Source of the DNA: Pelecanus crispus
Lineage: Eukaryota > Chordata > Aves > Pelecaniformes > Pelecanidae
Length of the DNA: 64,000 nucleotides
Assembly (NCBI RefSeq): GCF_030463565.1
Contig: NC_134649.1
Span: forward strand, 3,731,501-3,795,500
Direction: 5' to 3'
The notes under the pieces are model-generated. The model had not been told where the DNA came from and did not search any database. It worked only from the letters and a program-made list of their open reading frames with translations. Made by a program: the position numbers and the translations under genes. Positions 50,601 to 62,585 of this stretch are shown one piece after another (position 1 is the stretch's first letter; each line of letters starts with the position of its first letter).

Positions 50601-53600
50601 AAAAAAAATAAAAAAGCATGGAAACCACAAAGAAGTTGGGTGGAAGCCAATTTATTGCAGCAGCCATCTCCTCCTTGCGTTAGACTCCTGCTTAAAGCCG
50701 AGATTAATTCGGCCCCACATGCTCATCCTTATTTTTCCTTTCATTTAGCTCTTTGCACCTGCACTAAAGCAATTAAATAGCGAGTCAGGAATGTATTCCC
50801 TGTTTGTCCTCCTTCCCGGCTGGCTGCCTTCTTGTCTAGAAATGTCCTCTCCATCTCCGACTCTATGATGCAAGATAGGGACAGGATTTTTTCTTCGGAA
50901 TTTTAAGCCTTGCTCATGCCACAACAAAGCCTTTGGTCCCTGTTCAGAGAGGATTTTTTTAGCATGCCATCATGCAGAAATGTCCTGGGCATGCATTAGC
51001 AATAAGTCTTATTTTAAGGGTGGGGTCCCTTATTAAAATGATTATTTTTCTCCGACGTTTGCACAGTAACCCCCTTGTGTTTTCTCTTTTTTTTTTTTTT
51101 TTTTGCTCATCTCCTCAAAGGTCAGTTTGGATGTTGTCTGCTCAGCAGCCATCAGCTGAATCTCTGAACACTGGTTTAACGATCAGAGGTTTTTGGTCCC
51201 CAGGATTAGGAAACAGTGCTGGCAGGCAGGGCTTGTTTCCATACACCCTGGTTCGGCTCTTTCCGAAATCCCCTCCTTTTGGGATGCTGCCCCAGTACAT
51301 CCCCGGAGCTGCAGCCCAGCGCTGGGTCATGAGCAGTCAGAGCATCTCCAGGCTCCCCAAATAGGACTTTTCTCCCCAGATCCATACAGATCATCCCAGG
51401 ATGCTGGAGAAAACAGAAACCAGCAAGCCACAACAGGTAGCACAGCCCCAGTGGCAATTTTTTGCATGAGCAGACCTTGAACAGAAGTGCAAGTGCTGTG
51501 TTTTTCCATTGGACATCCCATATAAATTGGGATGTCATGCAGGGAAAGTGGCATGGGATATAATTTCCATTAACCTAGTGCAAATGTGGGGCAGGGAACC
51601 TGCTGCCGTTTATCCTAATAAATCACTGCTGGGGGCTTGGCTTCACAAAAGAGAGAAAAACTTGTCTTTTCACCTCCGAGAGAAATCCTTCTGCTGTTGG
51701 GCATTACGGGGGGGTAATGATGGCTCTTCTTCAAGCAGAGCCATCCCACAGCAGCACCCATCACTTGCACCCTCACCCCCAACACCATCACCCCAGGCAG
51801 GTGCTTCTGCCGGGCTGGCTGTCCAAAAATTCCCCTTTGCTCAGAAAAAACTCATGATTTCAGAGTTTTTAATGCTGATTTTTTTTTTTTTTCCCAACAT
51901 TCTTCTCCTCTTGCAAGCCTTGAATTGTCTCAGGAGCAGCTCGTCCAAGGAAATTTTTGTCTCATACTGGACTCGAAACAGAAAGTCTAGTCAGGGACAT
52001 CTGACATGCGATGTTTTTGTGAGTAAATACCAGCATCCATGAAGTCATTTCCTGGGGTTAGAAATGAGCTCACCTCTGGAACAGCTTCTCTCCTTACCCA
52101 AAGTTCACAAGTCAAGCAGTTGTGAAGCTCCCAGTTTTCATCCTTCTCATTACAAAACAGCGTCGGGACTGCGTGCGGCACAGTGCCGCCTCCGGCTGCA
52201 TGCTACAGACGGGCGCTGGGCAGCGGCTGTCGCAGGGCATCATCCTAAATTCCCCAAAATCTTTGCAGCAAAAGGCAGAGGACCAAAGCTCGGCAGTCAC
52301 CGGGCATAAACCAGCGGCTCATTCCGCCTGCTCACCTGGCCCTGGCTGCTCTGCTGAGCCTGCCAAGAGGGACGATAATCGCTGTCCCTCGTGGGGATAA
52401 GCTGGGTCATCCCGTCCCCCTCCTAAAAGTCCTTGTTTAAAGCAGAGGGAGGGATCCCTCCTGCCAGCTGGGCTCAGTATCTTGGCAAACCGTGTCTTTG
52501 GGCCGTTTCTTGGTGAAATAACTCGCTGTTTCTGATTCAGCTTCATATATCGGAGCCTTGCTGGAGCCCTTGCTGGTAAAAGCCCTTCTCCAGGGGGCAT
52601 CATGCCATTGGACAGCGGTGCTGAGAAAAACATGCTCTTGATGCTCAAACCCGCTGCAATTCCCATGTTTTAATACCCTGGCTGGTGCTCCTGGCATTGC
52701 TGAGCCTAGCACGTCATGCTGGATGTCCAAGTCATGTACCCAGCTGGGATGGTGTAAAGGACAAGGACCCCACTGGCAGGGAAGCCCAGATGTCCAGAGC
52801 ATCATTCCCAGAGGTTCCCCAAATTTACATCTTCCCACGCAGAGCAGCAGCTCTTGGGGTCTTTCCTCCATCTTTCACCAGGACATCTCAACCAGAGCAA
52901 AATCCCTCTTCCCCTTCTCTAAACTAGATAAGAGAGAAGAATGAATTTACCACCCTAGACCAAACCCTGAGGTCAAACTCCAGAAAACGTGGTGGCCTTT
53001 GGTGCCGAGCCCTGTCTGCTCACCGCCAAGCAATAAAACCTGGATGCGTGCATCGCCGCTCCACCCACAGTGCATCTTATCCACAGCAGCTTCGCTTCCT
53101 TGCCCAGGCTGGAAACCCCAGCTGGGGGGATTTATTTGGGAAGTCTCACCCGGCACCCCAGTGCCGTGATGCTCCTGTCCCCAGTAAACCAGGAAAATCA
53201 CCCCTGGGGTCAACGGAGGGGCCGTGGGTCCCCTTTGGCTCCAGCACGCACCGACTCGGCCAGGGCTTTCGCTACCCTAGCTGGGTATTTTTCTTGAGCT
53301 GGAAGAAATTATGAAATCCCAATGTTTTCATTGTGACTAACCCATGGCAGTGAACAATTTTGCCCTTGTTTTTGGATGGGTTTTAGTTGCTCTCCTTGTC
53401 TTTGCCTTTCGTGCCCTCTTTTATCCTCCGCTTTTTTTTTCCTCCCTGCGGGACCTGCCCATTGCGTTGCTCCAAACATCAAATATCCTCCTCTCTCCAC
53501 ACTCCCAGATTGGATTGCGTGCCCCAAGACCACGTTTCAGCGCTCCCTTTGGATGCTCCTTCCCAAACACAGGCCAGACTCGAGGGCTGGTTTCCTCTGT

Positions 53601-56600
53601 TTTGCTGGGGGAGAGGTGAGATGTGGGGAAAGCCAAGACCCTGTGGGACCCTCAGCAGTGTTATCTGGCGCTTGCAGGAGCGAAAAGCAGGGAAAACCTC
53701 CCCTGGCACCTCTTTCCCCTGTGCTTGGTATCTCCAAGGAGTTTTCAAGGCTTAAAAACACCCTTGGGTGAGCTTCAAGTGGGGACACAACTCCTAAGAA
53801 ATGATCAGTGGCTTGGCAGGGTGAGGTGCCATTAATGCTGAATTAAATGATCCAGAGGAATACAATTTCTCTCCCCCACCCTATTTTTACCCTCCTGCGA
53901 GAAACCTGCTCTAAGCCAAGCCCTGGGACTGCAGGACCCCGGTGTCCCTTGGGATGAGCATTGGTGCTGACATCTCCCCCTGGCTGGATTTGGAATCCTG
54001 GGGAGGCATTTCTGGGAGGCAGCGCTCGACCCAATGCCGGGAGCATTGTGCTGAGATTCTCTCAGGAAGGGTTTACCTCCCGTGCCACCTTCCCAATCTG
54101 CTCCCAGCGGTTTTCATCTCAGCCGGTCCCAGGTGCTCACACCGGGCAGCTGCCAGCCCTTCCCTTCGGCAACGTTTGGCCCCGGCTGAACACCTCTGCC
54201 TGCGCTGCGGGCAAACGCACATTTACCCCCTGGTGAAAGCTGATACAGCCACGACCGCCCCAGGGGGAATCCCAGCAGTGCTGGAATTAGCTTGGCAGAG
54301 ACCGGCTTTTCCAAGCATGCCCCCAGAAAGATGCATGAGGTCGTGAGACATTTTACGGCTCCGGTCACCGCCCATGACCACAGGTGCTCCAGGAAGGGGA
54401 GGCGTTTCCCTGCCCTCTTTGGCCAGCGCAGATGCCGGCAAACTCTTTCAGAGCCAAAACTCAGAGGTGGATCGGCCCCATTACCCCAGCCCAAGCTCAA
54501 TTCCATGTTGCTCAGTGCAATAATTAACCTGAAATAAATTCATGTGTGGTTTAATGAGGGCTCCCCACCACCTGCCTGACTCCATCCCTTGCACATTTTC
54601 TGCCCATCCCAAGTAGAGGCTCATCCGCACACTAAAAAGCAACTTCTAACCTGATGCTCCAGTTTCACTGCCAACACCAGACCCTCTGGTCCGGCTTGCA
54701 CAGCCAACGTGCTGCCGGTGCACATCAGCCGGGAATCCCTGCAGAGCCGGGGGGAGACAAACCACAGGGTGCTGGAAGACCCAAATGCTCCCCAGCATGC
54801 TCGCAGGTCATGCAGGATTTTGCCATTTTTTGAAAAAGCGCTTTTGGCCAGTGCTTTGCTGGTGTAAATCAGCTATGAACTGGCCCACCTTGACATGGTC
54901 CATACCAAAAAAATCGAGGAGGAAAAGGCACAGATGAGATCAGGGACCGCCATCCCATGGGTGGGAGGCTGCCCTTCCCACCAGCATGGGTGCACAGCCC
55001 AGAGAGCATCCAAGCCCAAAGCTAATGGCAGGAAGTTCGAGCAATAAATTAAGGATTTCTTCAGGAGCAATTAATTGCCCAAAGTAACATGTGCTTCAAC
55101 ACAGGACAGTCTTTGTCCACCAAGCCCTGTCCAGAGCTAAAGCAACCAACCAGCAGGCTGTGGGTTGGAGCTCTGCTCCTGCTCTTCCTCTGTGGTTTAA
55201 TTGCCCCCATTGAGGTGCTGCCCTGGCTTGGACCTGGCCCTGTTCCCATTGCTCCCGTTCGTGCCCTGCGACTGCGTTTCCATCGCCAACCCGAGGCTGT
55301 GCGATAACTCAGGCACTGCTGCTGGCCCACATCTGCCGGCAGGATGCTCCCAGCAAATACTGGTGTCACACCGGCACGTGGCACCGCGTGCTGCCCCGCG
55401 AAGTTAATGCTCCAGGCGCGGTGCAGGGAGAGGCTGGGATGTGCATTACTCATGGAGGGCTTGAAAATAATGGCCTTCTCCATCTCGCAGAGAGTTTCTA
55501 AATGAGCCAGAATACTTATCTTAATTTCCCCAGCTCAGCCATGTAATTAAAATGGGATTGGCTATAGAGACACTTCTGGCACTCTCATAGCATCTCCTGT
55601 CTCTGCTCTTCCGAGCTGTGATGGGGAAGGAGAGACGGCAGGGCTGGACATGGCATCCAGGAGGAAAACCCCGGCAGGACCCTTCAGCGGTCCGGGATAT
55701 CCCAGTGACCAGCGAACCCCCCTCCAGGCGATGGGGGTCTGGATGCAGAGCTGTATGTGTGCAGCAGGGAGGCAGTAACAGTCCCTGGGCACTCAGGGAA
55801 CAGCCATTCCCTGCAAAAGCACTAGGAAAAGCCCTTTTCCTTGACAGATGTGATCACAGAACAGCGAATACCCCCCGGTTTAGATGCCAGGGGGGACCAG
55901 TCATGTTGTGCCGGTGCCAGCAGACATTCGGGGGCTCACCCCATGGCCAGACCCCACGAGCAGCACAGCCGCAGCTACTTGCTCTCCCCCAGCTCCCAGC
56001 TCTTTCACCGCTCCAGAAAAAGCCTTCCCAACCTCCAGAGCTAAAATCAGGCTTTCCCTAGCTCCTGCCTTTCATGTCATCCCCCGCTCTGTGGTGCTTT
56101 TTGCATCTGTTTCATAAATGATGTACGTGGAGCTGAGCACCGCTCAGCCACGGTCGAGGCTTTAGCTCCTAAGTAAATCCTTCCAGGGGGAAAAGGTCCG
56201 CTTGCTCCTTTTCTCCCAGCCACAGCCTGTAAATCCTTATCCACACAATAAAAACAAACTCCAGTAGTTCGTTTTTTGGGCTCTTTTCCAAAGCTTTTAG
56301 GCAGCTGGAGTGCGATTTTGTGCTGATGAAGCGGTGGAGGAGGGCTTAAGTGAAACAATATTGCGGTGGCTGCGTGGTTTGCTGGTGGTTCAGAGCTCAG
56401 AGTGAACCCCAGGGACGCGCCACATCTCCAAGTTCTCCTACAAACCGTGGAAATTGCCAGCCCGGCTCCTGGGATAGCAAAACAGGATTTAAAAAACATT
56501 AGCCACCCCTGGAGCATGGCTGGAGAAATGCCAGGAGCCAAGTGCTTAATGAGATCCCAGCTCCCTGCTCGCCCTCCTAAACCACGCAAACTTCCCCAAA

Positions 56601-59340
56601 GTGTTTGGGATGGAACAAAGTCATCAATCAGTTATTTTAACTCCCATCTCCGTAAACAGGAGCAAGCCCAGAAACACACAGCAGGGGAAAATAACCGTCA
56701 GCTTCCTTCGGTGGAGCGAAAAGGGTGCAGGGAGGGAGGACGGGGGCAGCCGGCGGGGAACTGAGCACAGCGTCAACCCCAAAGGACATAGCATGGCCCC
56801 CATGGGGTATTTCATGGAGCCCATAGGGTATTTCACAGACCCCACAGCCTGTAAATCCCCCCCACAGACCTGAGAGCAGCCCTACCATCCCTGCCACCCT
56901 CCCAGCACAGTGCAGTCTGCTTTCGGCGACGGTCACTCTGCCGATGCCGTATCGGAAAGGGTGGGAGGTACAAATAGCCAGGATGAGCATCCGTAGCCTG
57001 TTTTCCCCTGGATTTATGAGAGGGGCATGAGAAGAGCGATGGAGACAACCATGGAGGAGCATGGAGAGGGAGATGCTGTTGCACCATCAATTATCACAGT
57101 CCTCTTACGCTGCCCCATCCTTGGCATTGGCTTGGGGGGAGCACTAAGCATGGCAGCGTTCACATAAATATATTATGGCCCTGTAATCACATATCGGTGA
57201 TGAAACCATGGAAAAATCCCATGAGAGCTGGGCAGGGCCCCCGGGGGTTAATCCAGAAGGGGAATGCATCCATGGGGCCGTGGCTCTGCTGCACCAATGG
57301 CTTGGTTGGGAAACACCGGCCTTGGACAGCAGAACCCACAGCCAGGAAGATAAGAGCAGTTTGGTCTGGGTTGCATCCTTCCCTGCCGGCCAAGGGTGCT
57401 ACGGCCCTGCAGAGCAACAGCCTGGCTGCACCTGGGCATGGGGCAGCACCCACCTTGTCCCCTCCGCCCCACGGGTCGGGGCATGGCCCACCTCAGGCAG
57501 CCGGAAAGCAGCCGAGCATTCCCTGAGCTGCGGCTCCGCCGGTGGTGCTCAGCGCTGGAAACATCTGGGGCTCTGCTTGTGCTGCTCCATCCAACATTAG
57601 CCACACGCCGGAGCCGCAGCGAGGGATGGCCAAGCCAAGAGAGATTGCGCAACCGGACTGTTCTAGAGACTTGGTTTTAGCATGAACTCACACGTCCCAG
57701 ACCCACTCCTGAATCCACACACGTGTCTCCTGAGCTTGCCTTGCAGGAGCCGTGCTGGGGAGGAGACACCTATGTTAAGAGGAGACACCTGTGCTAAGGA
57801 GGCTGCGAAATCCCGTGCAGAAACACCTGTGTCTGCGCTGGGCGAGAGCTAATGCCTGGTTTCCATAACATAAATAATAACATCTTTTGCCTTTTGCAGA
57901 AAAGCATGTTTCCTTACCCTGCAGTGCGACCCGTGGAAATCAATGCCAGCGCGTGCCAAGTAGCTGGCAGGACTGGAGCTGCCTTGTCGAGGCATCGGTG
58001 CCGTGCCAGGGACAGGCTGGCTGCGGCAGAAGGTAGGTGCCGTCCAGGGAAGATGAATTCCTTGCTCTCAGTCTCGGCACCATTCCCACATCTTGTCCTC
58101 ATCACAGCCGGGAAACGCGGCCGAGCTCCGTGTTTATCTCACACATCCGGGGCCTCTGGCTCGCCGGGCAATCCTTGCCCACCAGATAAATATTCTGCTG
58201 GTTTTTGGCACATCTCAGGTGTTTTTTCCTTTTCCCTCGTAAACGTAAACAGGAGCTGGTGCAGGCCACCGCCAATTATTTTTTATGTGACACCTTGATC
58301 GACGTTCCTCTTGCACCGCTCCCTCTGGCAGCAGAGCCGGCAAGGATTACTAAGAGGCAGCCCGGGACACCACCGGCACATCCCGCTGGCTGCCCCAACG
58401 CCCATCCCCATCCCTCAGGGATGGCTCCCGCCGTGTGCTGCACACTTTTTCGCACCACGCTCCTGCAGCAAACCAGCAGCACGGCCCCGCGCTGCCCGGG
58501 GCTGCGTGCATGGGTGGTACTTGCTCGCACGTGGCCGCACGCTTCGCGCAACACCCAAGAGCCCCGAGCCAGGACCGGCTGCCACGAGTTGCGGGGGAAC
58601 AACGTGGCTGCAGAGGGAGGAAGGACCTGGGGGGTTAAAGCCAGCCTGGGGCAGGCGGGGAGCTCTCGTTAGGGGTCGTGGCTGGATCTCCCCATGGTTC
58701 GAGTGAGACGCAGCCACATTTATTTGCAAGGATGGTCCTGCCTCTGCAGCTCTGCGCTACCCCGGGTGTCCAAACCGATCCATCTGGCTTTGTCCCACAT
58801 CCTCGCATCCCCACAGCATCCTTACTTGACCCCTGCCAGAGCCAGTGCCAGGGCAGAGGCGAGCGGGCAGCGTGGGCAGCGCAGGGGATGGCACTGAGCC
58901 GAGCCCTGCCCCACGCCTGTGAAATTTGGGAACCCCACGGGCAACGCTGGGTGGGCACCGTGTTTGTCCCGGACCAGGTGAGAGCCAAAAAGCATCCCCA
59001 AAAATCATGGCACCGCGTGTCTGTACGCTGTATTTCCATCTTCAACGCTCAGCAGCATCTATTTGGAATCTGGACCCAGGGGAAACCCCTAACGGTGATG
59101 GTGCCGTGCCGGGATGCGGTGCTCACACCGGGACGTGGTACCCACGCCATGCCCTGCCCCGCCACTGGCAGCACCCAGCCGTGCCGTGGCATCGCTGCCA
59201 GCCCCAGCGGCTGCTGTTTCGCTGAGGGTTTGTGTTTACCATCACCTTGTTACGGGATTATTCAGCCTGCGGTTTCCTCGCTCGTCCGATCTGTTTTTGC
59301 TCGGCGGCCGGTGGCTCGCTGCCATCCCCTAAGCTACACG
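47666..59340. other. Intergenic region between GnRH receptor and CILP
   Basis: GC-richer than the left flank, with no supported coding exon. The receptor promoter should lie in its first few hundred bases; an AT-rich patch at 47744-47755 could supply a TATA-like element. Small features are a CA-rich patch at about 49305-49320, a T-run near 51088-51103, a 21-bp direct repeat at about 57764-57802 and a ~24-bp direct repeat at about 56800-56840. Confidence 0.45.
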
Positions 59341-59346
59341 CCGGGC

Positions 59347-59354
59347 TATATAAG
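59347..59354 (+). promoter_or_regulatory. CILP: TATA box of the CILP-like gene
   Basis: TATATAAG stands in otherwise GC-rich DNA. A transcription start about 30 bp downstream would begin a short exon ending in a good donor (TTTCG then GTAAG at 59426). Its position upstream of the signal-peptide exon makes it the likely core promoter. Confidence 0.6.
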
Positions 59355-59377
59355 CGACCTCGCCGCCTTGGCTGCAG

Positions 59378-59425
59378 GGAGGCTCGCGCGCAGCCCAGCT
59401 CGGCAGTGGTGCAGGGGAGGTTTCG
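59378..59425 (+). other. CILP: Putative non-coding exon 1 of the CILP-like gene
   Basis: The 5' limit is estimated from the TATA box; the 3' limit is the GTAAG donor at 59426. It would splice to the acceptor ending at 61161 (CTTTGCAG), leaving a 1.7-kb intron in the 5' UTR. No ATG lies in this 48-nt segment. Confidence 0.5.
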
Positions 59426-61161
59426 GTAAGCTGCAACTCTCTCTCTTCTTCCTAAGCAGCTGCAAATCCCTTAACCCGCAGCTGACAAGCCCTCGCCTCG
59501 CCCCCGGACCGCAGCTCGGCTGGCGGCTCCGTGATGAGAGGATGAGACTCTTCTTAATTGGGGCTTTATGGTTTTTGTAGGTAACAGCAAAAAAACCCAA
59601 CCCAACCCTGCTCAGTTTTTCCCCGTCGTCGCAGCTAGCAGTTATATAATTTTGCTGTGTTATTAAGGCGGCGTAGTTAAGAGCGGCTGTGATTGAGGGC
59701 GAGGCGGAAATTAATTGATGGGCAGATGAGGGCGCAGAGGCTGCGGGCTGGAAAACATCAGTGGGGACGTGGTTCTCCACATTCCGCTTCTCCCCTCCTC
59801 ATCCCAGCTAATGGGTTTGGGGCAGGGTTATGGGGCCGGCCGGGGCGGGGGGCTCGGGGGGACACAGTGTTTTGCTTACATGGGGCTGTTTGTTATCCCA
59901 CGGCTCCGTTCCGTGCCGGCTCCCCCAGCCCTCTGCCAGAGAGGGGACGTGGGCAATGCCGAACCCTCCCCATCGCCGGGATCCGGCCGCTTGAACTCCC
60001 CCTTCCCCAGCATCGCGTGTCCCGGGGAAAGAGGGACGCATCCCGTTCCAAACCCGGCGCCGAACAAGTCGCAGCCAGCTCCCAAAATAGCTGCCGAGTG
60101 GGAAACAGGCTTTCAGCCTGGATTAATTTTTCCTGGTTATTGTCTGGCTGCGAGTTCATGACCCCGTCGTAAGCCCACAAAACACCGCTCATGTGTTGCT
60201 TGTTATTTTTGCTTGACTGGGATTTGCTGAGCTATAATCAAAGTATTTCCTAGTCCCACATTCCCCAGTCTCGGAGGGAATGGTTAATACCGTTTACAAA
60301 TAACAGGGTGTTCTCACTGCCAGCTGCTCGTTGTAAGCTTCATTTTATGGGTAAACTGAGGCACTGAAAGGCTGAGGCAATATTTCCAACCCCCACACCA
60401 CCAAGTTCATTAATTTGGGGTGCATAAAACAAAGCACCTGTAACTCCAGCTGGTGTCACTCGGGATAACACCAGCCCCATGGTACCTTCAGAAATTAAAT
60501 ACCCCAACGCTTGAAGCCGCAGGGCTAAGGGACTCACTAAAACAAGATCTGAACTTGCTGAGCAGGGGAAGAGCAACACAAAGCCTCAGTCCCTCATCTC
60601 TGCGTGCAAAAAAAAAAAAAGGAAAAGGAAAATATTTGGCTTCTTGCTCACATTTGCAGCAAAGGCTTGGCTTGTGCATGGGATTTTCCGCTTTCAGAGG
60701 CACGCAGGAGCCTCCCCCTTCCCCACGCTCCCGGGATGTACTGGGACGAGCCGCTATCCTCGCACTAAGCCCAGTTTGTAGGCAGAGGCATGGAGAGGTC
60801 CCTGCTCATGTGGGGGGCAGAGCGGGGTGCCAGGGGGCTGGTGGAACCGCGTGGGCTGCGAGAGCATCCCTGCAGAAGCATTTAAGCTGTTAAAAGGCGC
60901 TTTAAGGAGATGTCGTTACAAAGCAGCGCTCTGCAGAATAGATTTGGGCTCAGATGTGACGGCAAAAAGCAGAGGGGATGCGAGCCCAGACACAAAGCCC
61001 CTGCTGCTCCCCACTTTGGGGGGGTAAGTGGGGGCTGTGGGTGGGTGGGCAGGGGTGTAAGCAGCCCCACAGCATGTTTTGGACTGGTTCAGCCCGAAGA
61101 AGCTCCCTGAAGGCAGCAGGACACTGGGTGAGCCGCAACACGGCCGGGCTTGTCTTTGCAG
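59426..61161 (+). other. CILP: Putative 5' UTR intron of the CILP-like gene
   Basis: No coding sequence or repeat is recognised apart from an A12 run near 60608-60620. Confidence 0.4.
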
Positions 61162-61233
61162 GTCTGGGGAAGGCGTGAGACGGCTGTGGCTACTCCAAGA
61201 AGCCCCTGGTCGCCTCTGGAGACAACAACGATC

Positions 61234-61291
61234 ATGGCAAAAGGATTGATCCTCCTCCTCTTCCTCCTCCTGGGAGCCACATCTGTTTTAG
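61234..61291 (+). CDS. CILP: CILP-like signal-peptide exon (coding part)
   Basis: 19 codons plus one base, MAKGLILLLFLLLGATSVL, donor GTGAAG, phase 1. The 5' UTR part of the exon begins at 61162 and has no upstream ATG. Confidence 0.65.
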
Positions 61292-62585
61292 GTGAAGGTT
61301 AAACGTTTCTATTCCCATCACCGCGCTGTCCCCTGCCCGCGGGCACACCGGCATGAAGGCACGTCTGCCGGCGGCCGCTGAGCCAGCAGCCATGGGCCCG
61401 ACACTGATGCCAGGTGCTGGTCTGGGTCAGTGTGGCCATTCACCCAGCCAAACAACTTCCAGACGAGGGCTGGCGCCTGTCTGCAAGTCAGCCAGCCTCT
61501 GGTTGCCCGGGCAGGAGCCCACTGGGTGTGCTGGGACCATCCCTGCCTGCCACCCTGAGACCCTGTGGTGTCCAGCCTGCACCCCGGCTCCCATCCCGGG
61601 TCCCCTCTGCTCTGAGCAGACCCACCCTGGCCGGTGCCTTATCCATCGCCCGAGCACAAAACCACCCCAGCCTCGGAGCCAAGCCTTGGGGAAGCAGCAA
61701 CGTTGCTCTTCTCCAGGAGAAGATGCTCGAGAGCAGCAGGATCTGCCCGCTGCTGACTCCAGCGGGTCCCACATACCAGAGCACTGAGCGATAAGCAACC
61801 TGCCCCTCTGCTCCGGCGGGTCTCGCAGAGAAAACGTTTGCAGGCTCTTTGGATTTGTTTTCCAAGGCTATAGAGGAATTTTGCCCTGAAGTGCTCTGGC
61901 CAGATGCCCAGGGATAAGAACAGGGAGAGTCAATTTGTCGCTGGGGAGATGCCCAGAAACCCTGCTGAGCCCCCGGGAGAGAGCCGGCGCTGGGCAGCTT
62001 CAGACTTAGCTCCCCAGTTTAAATGGGACCAGTCCCAGTAAGCACCCTGGGAACCACCAGCTCCCCTTGGGCACGTGGGGGCCTAGCAAGTAAAGAAACC
62101 AGTCCATGTCCCGTAGCGACAACCATCCTCGTTAGGTCCAACCTCATTCACTTCGGGTTCATTTCTCCACACGCAGGGAAAGGCAGGATATATTTTATAT
62201 CTCCAGCTATAAAAAGATGATTTGATCTGAGCTGCTCCAACACAAAAAGCACAAAAAAGTTGTTCTTGGGCGCTAAGGAAAATAGCAAATTTGCGTCATA
62301 CCTGAGCCACAGTGATGCTGTGGGACATTTCCATGATGGCCTTCACTTGGTGTCTCCTGCATGTGATGCACCGCACCCCACAGGAGCTCTAATCAGCCAC
62401 AACCCAAGGGGAAATCTAAAAAAACTGAGCCTAAGGACGCCCAATCCCTCAAATCTATTTTATTATTAATCTAATTTAGTCTCTAATTTATTGACCTTTA
62501 GGTCAAAGGCTTCTGAAACCAGCCCTCAGCAGGATCCAGATAGGACAGAGAACCTTCACCCCGCTGGTAATGCTCAGCTTGGAGA
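61234..62585 (+). CDS. CILP: Cartilage intermediate layer protein, 5' coding exons only (partial)
   Basis: Exon 2 (acceptor at 61160-61161; coding 61234-61291) encodes a signal peptide, basic Lys3 then a Leu-rich core, ending GATSVLG. Human CILP ends its signal peptide VTSVLG. The donor is GTGAAG. Exon 3 (62502-62585, acceptor CCTTTAG, donor GTAAG) continues in phase as QRLLKPALSRIQIGQRTF... and ends SLE plus a split Ser. That parallels the human ...RRVQPGKKNPSIF...TLES in length, phase and basic character, although identity is low. CILP is a secreted cartilage-matrix glycoprotein that binds TGF-beta and IGF-1. The next conserved block (WTTWFNIDYPGG in human) is not found before 64000, so the rest must lie beyond the window. 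Support is the signal peptide, exon phases and the PARP16-CILP neighbour order. The ATG has A at -3 and G at +4. A different secreted protein is not excluded. Confidence 0.62.
61292..62501 (+). other. CILP: CILP-like intron 2
   Basis: Bounded by GTGAAG and TTTAG. No repeat or other gene is recognised. Confidence 0.45.
62502..62585 (+). CDS. CILP: CILP-like coding exon 3
   Basis: 84 nt, phase 1 to phase 1, acceptor TTGACCTTTAG, donor GTAAG. The encoded 28 residues are rich in Arg, Lys and Leu and end in Leu-Glu-Ser, like the human exon. Confidence 0.55.

Noticed and set aside
58678-59580. 300-codon + frame
   Set aside because: It runs through the TATA box and donor of the CILP-like gene and shows no domain; GC-rich chance opening.
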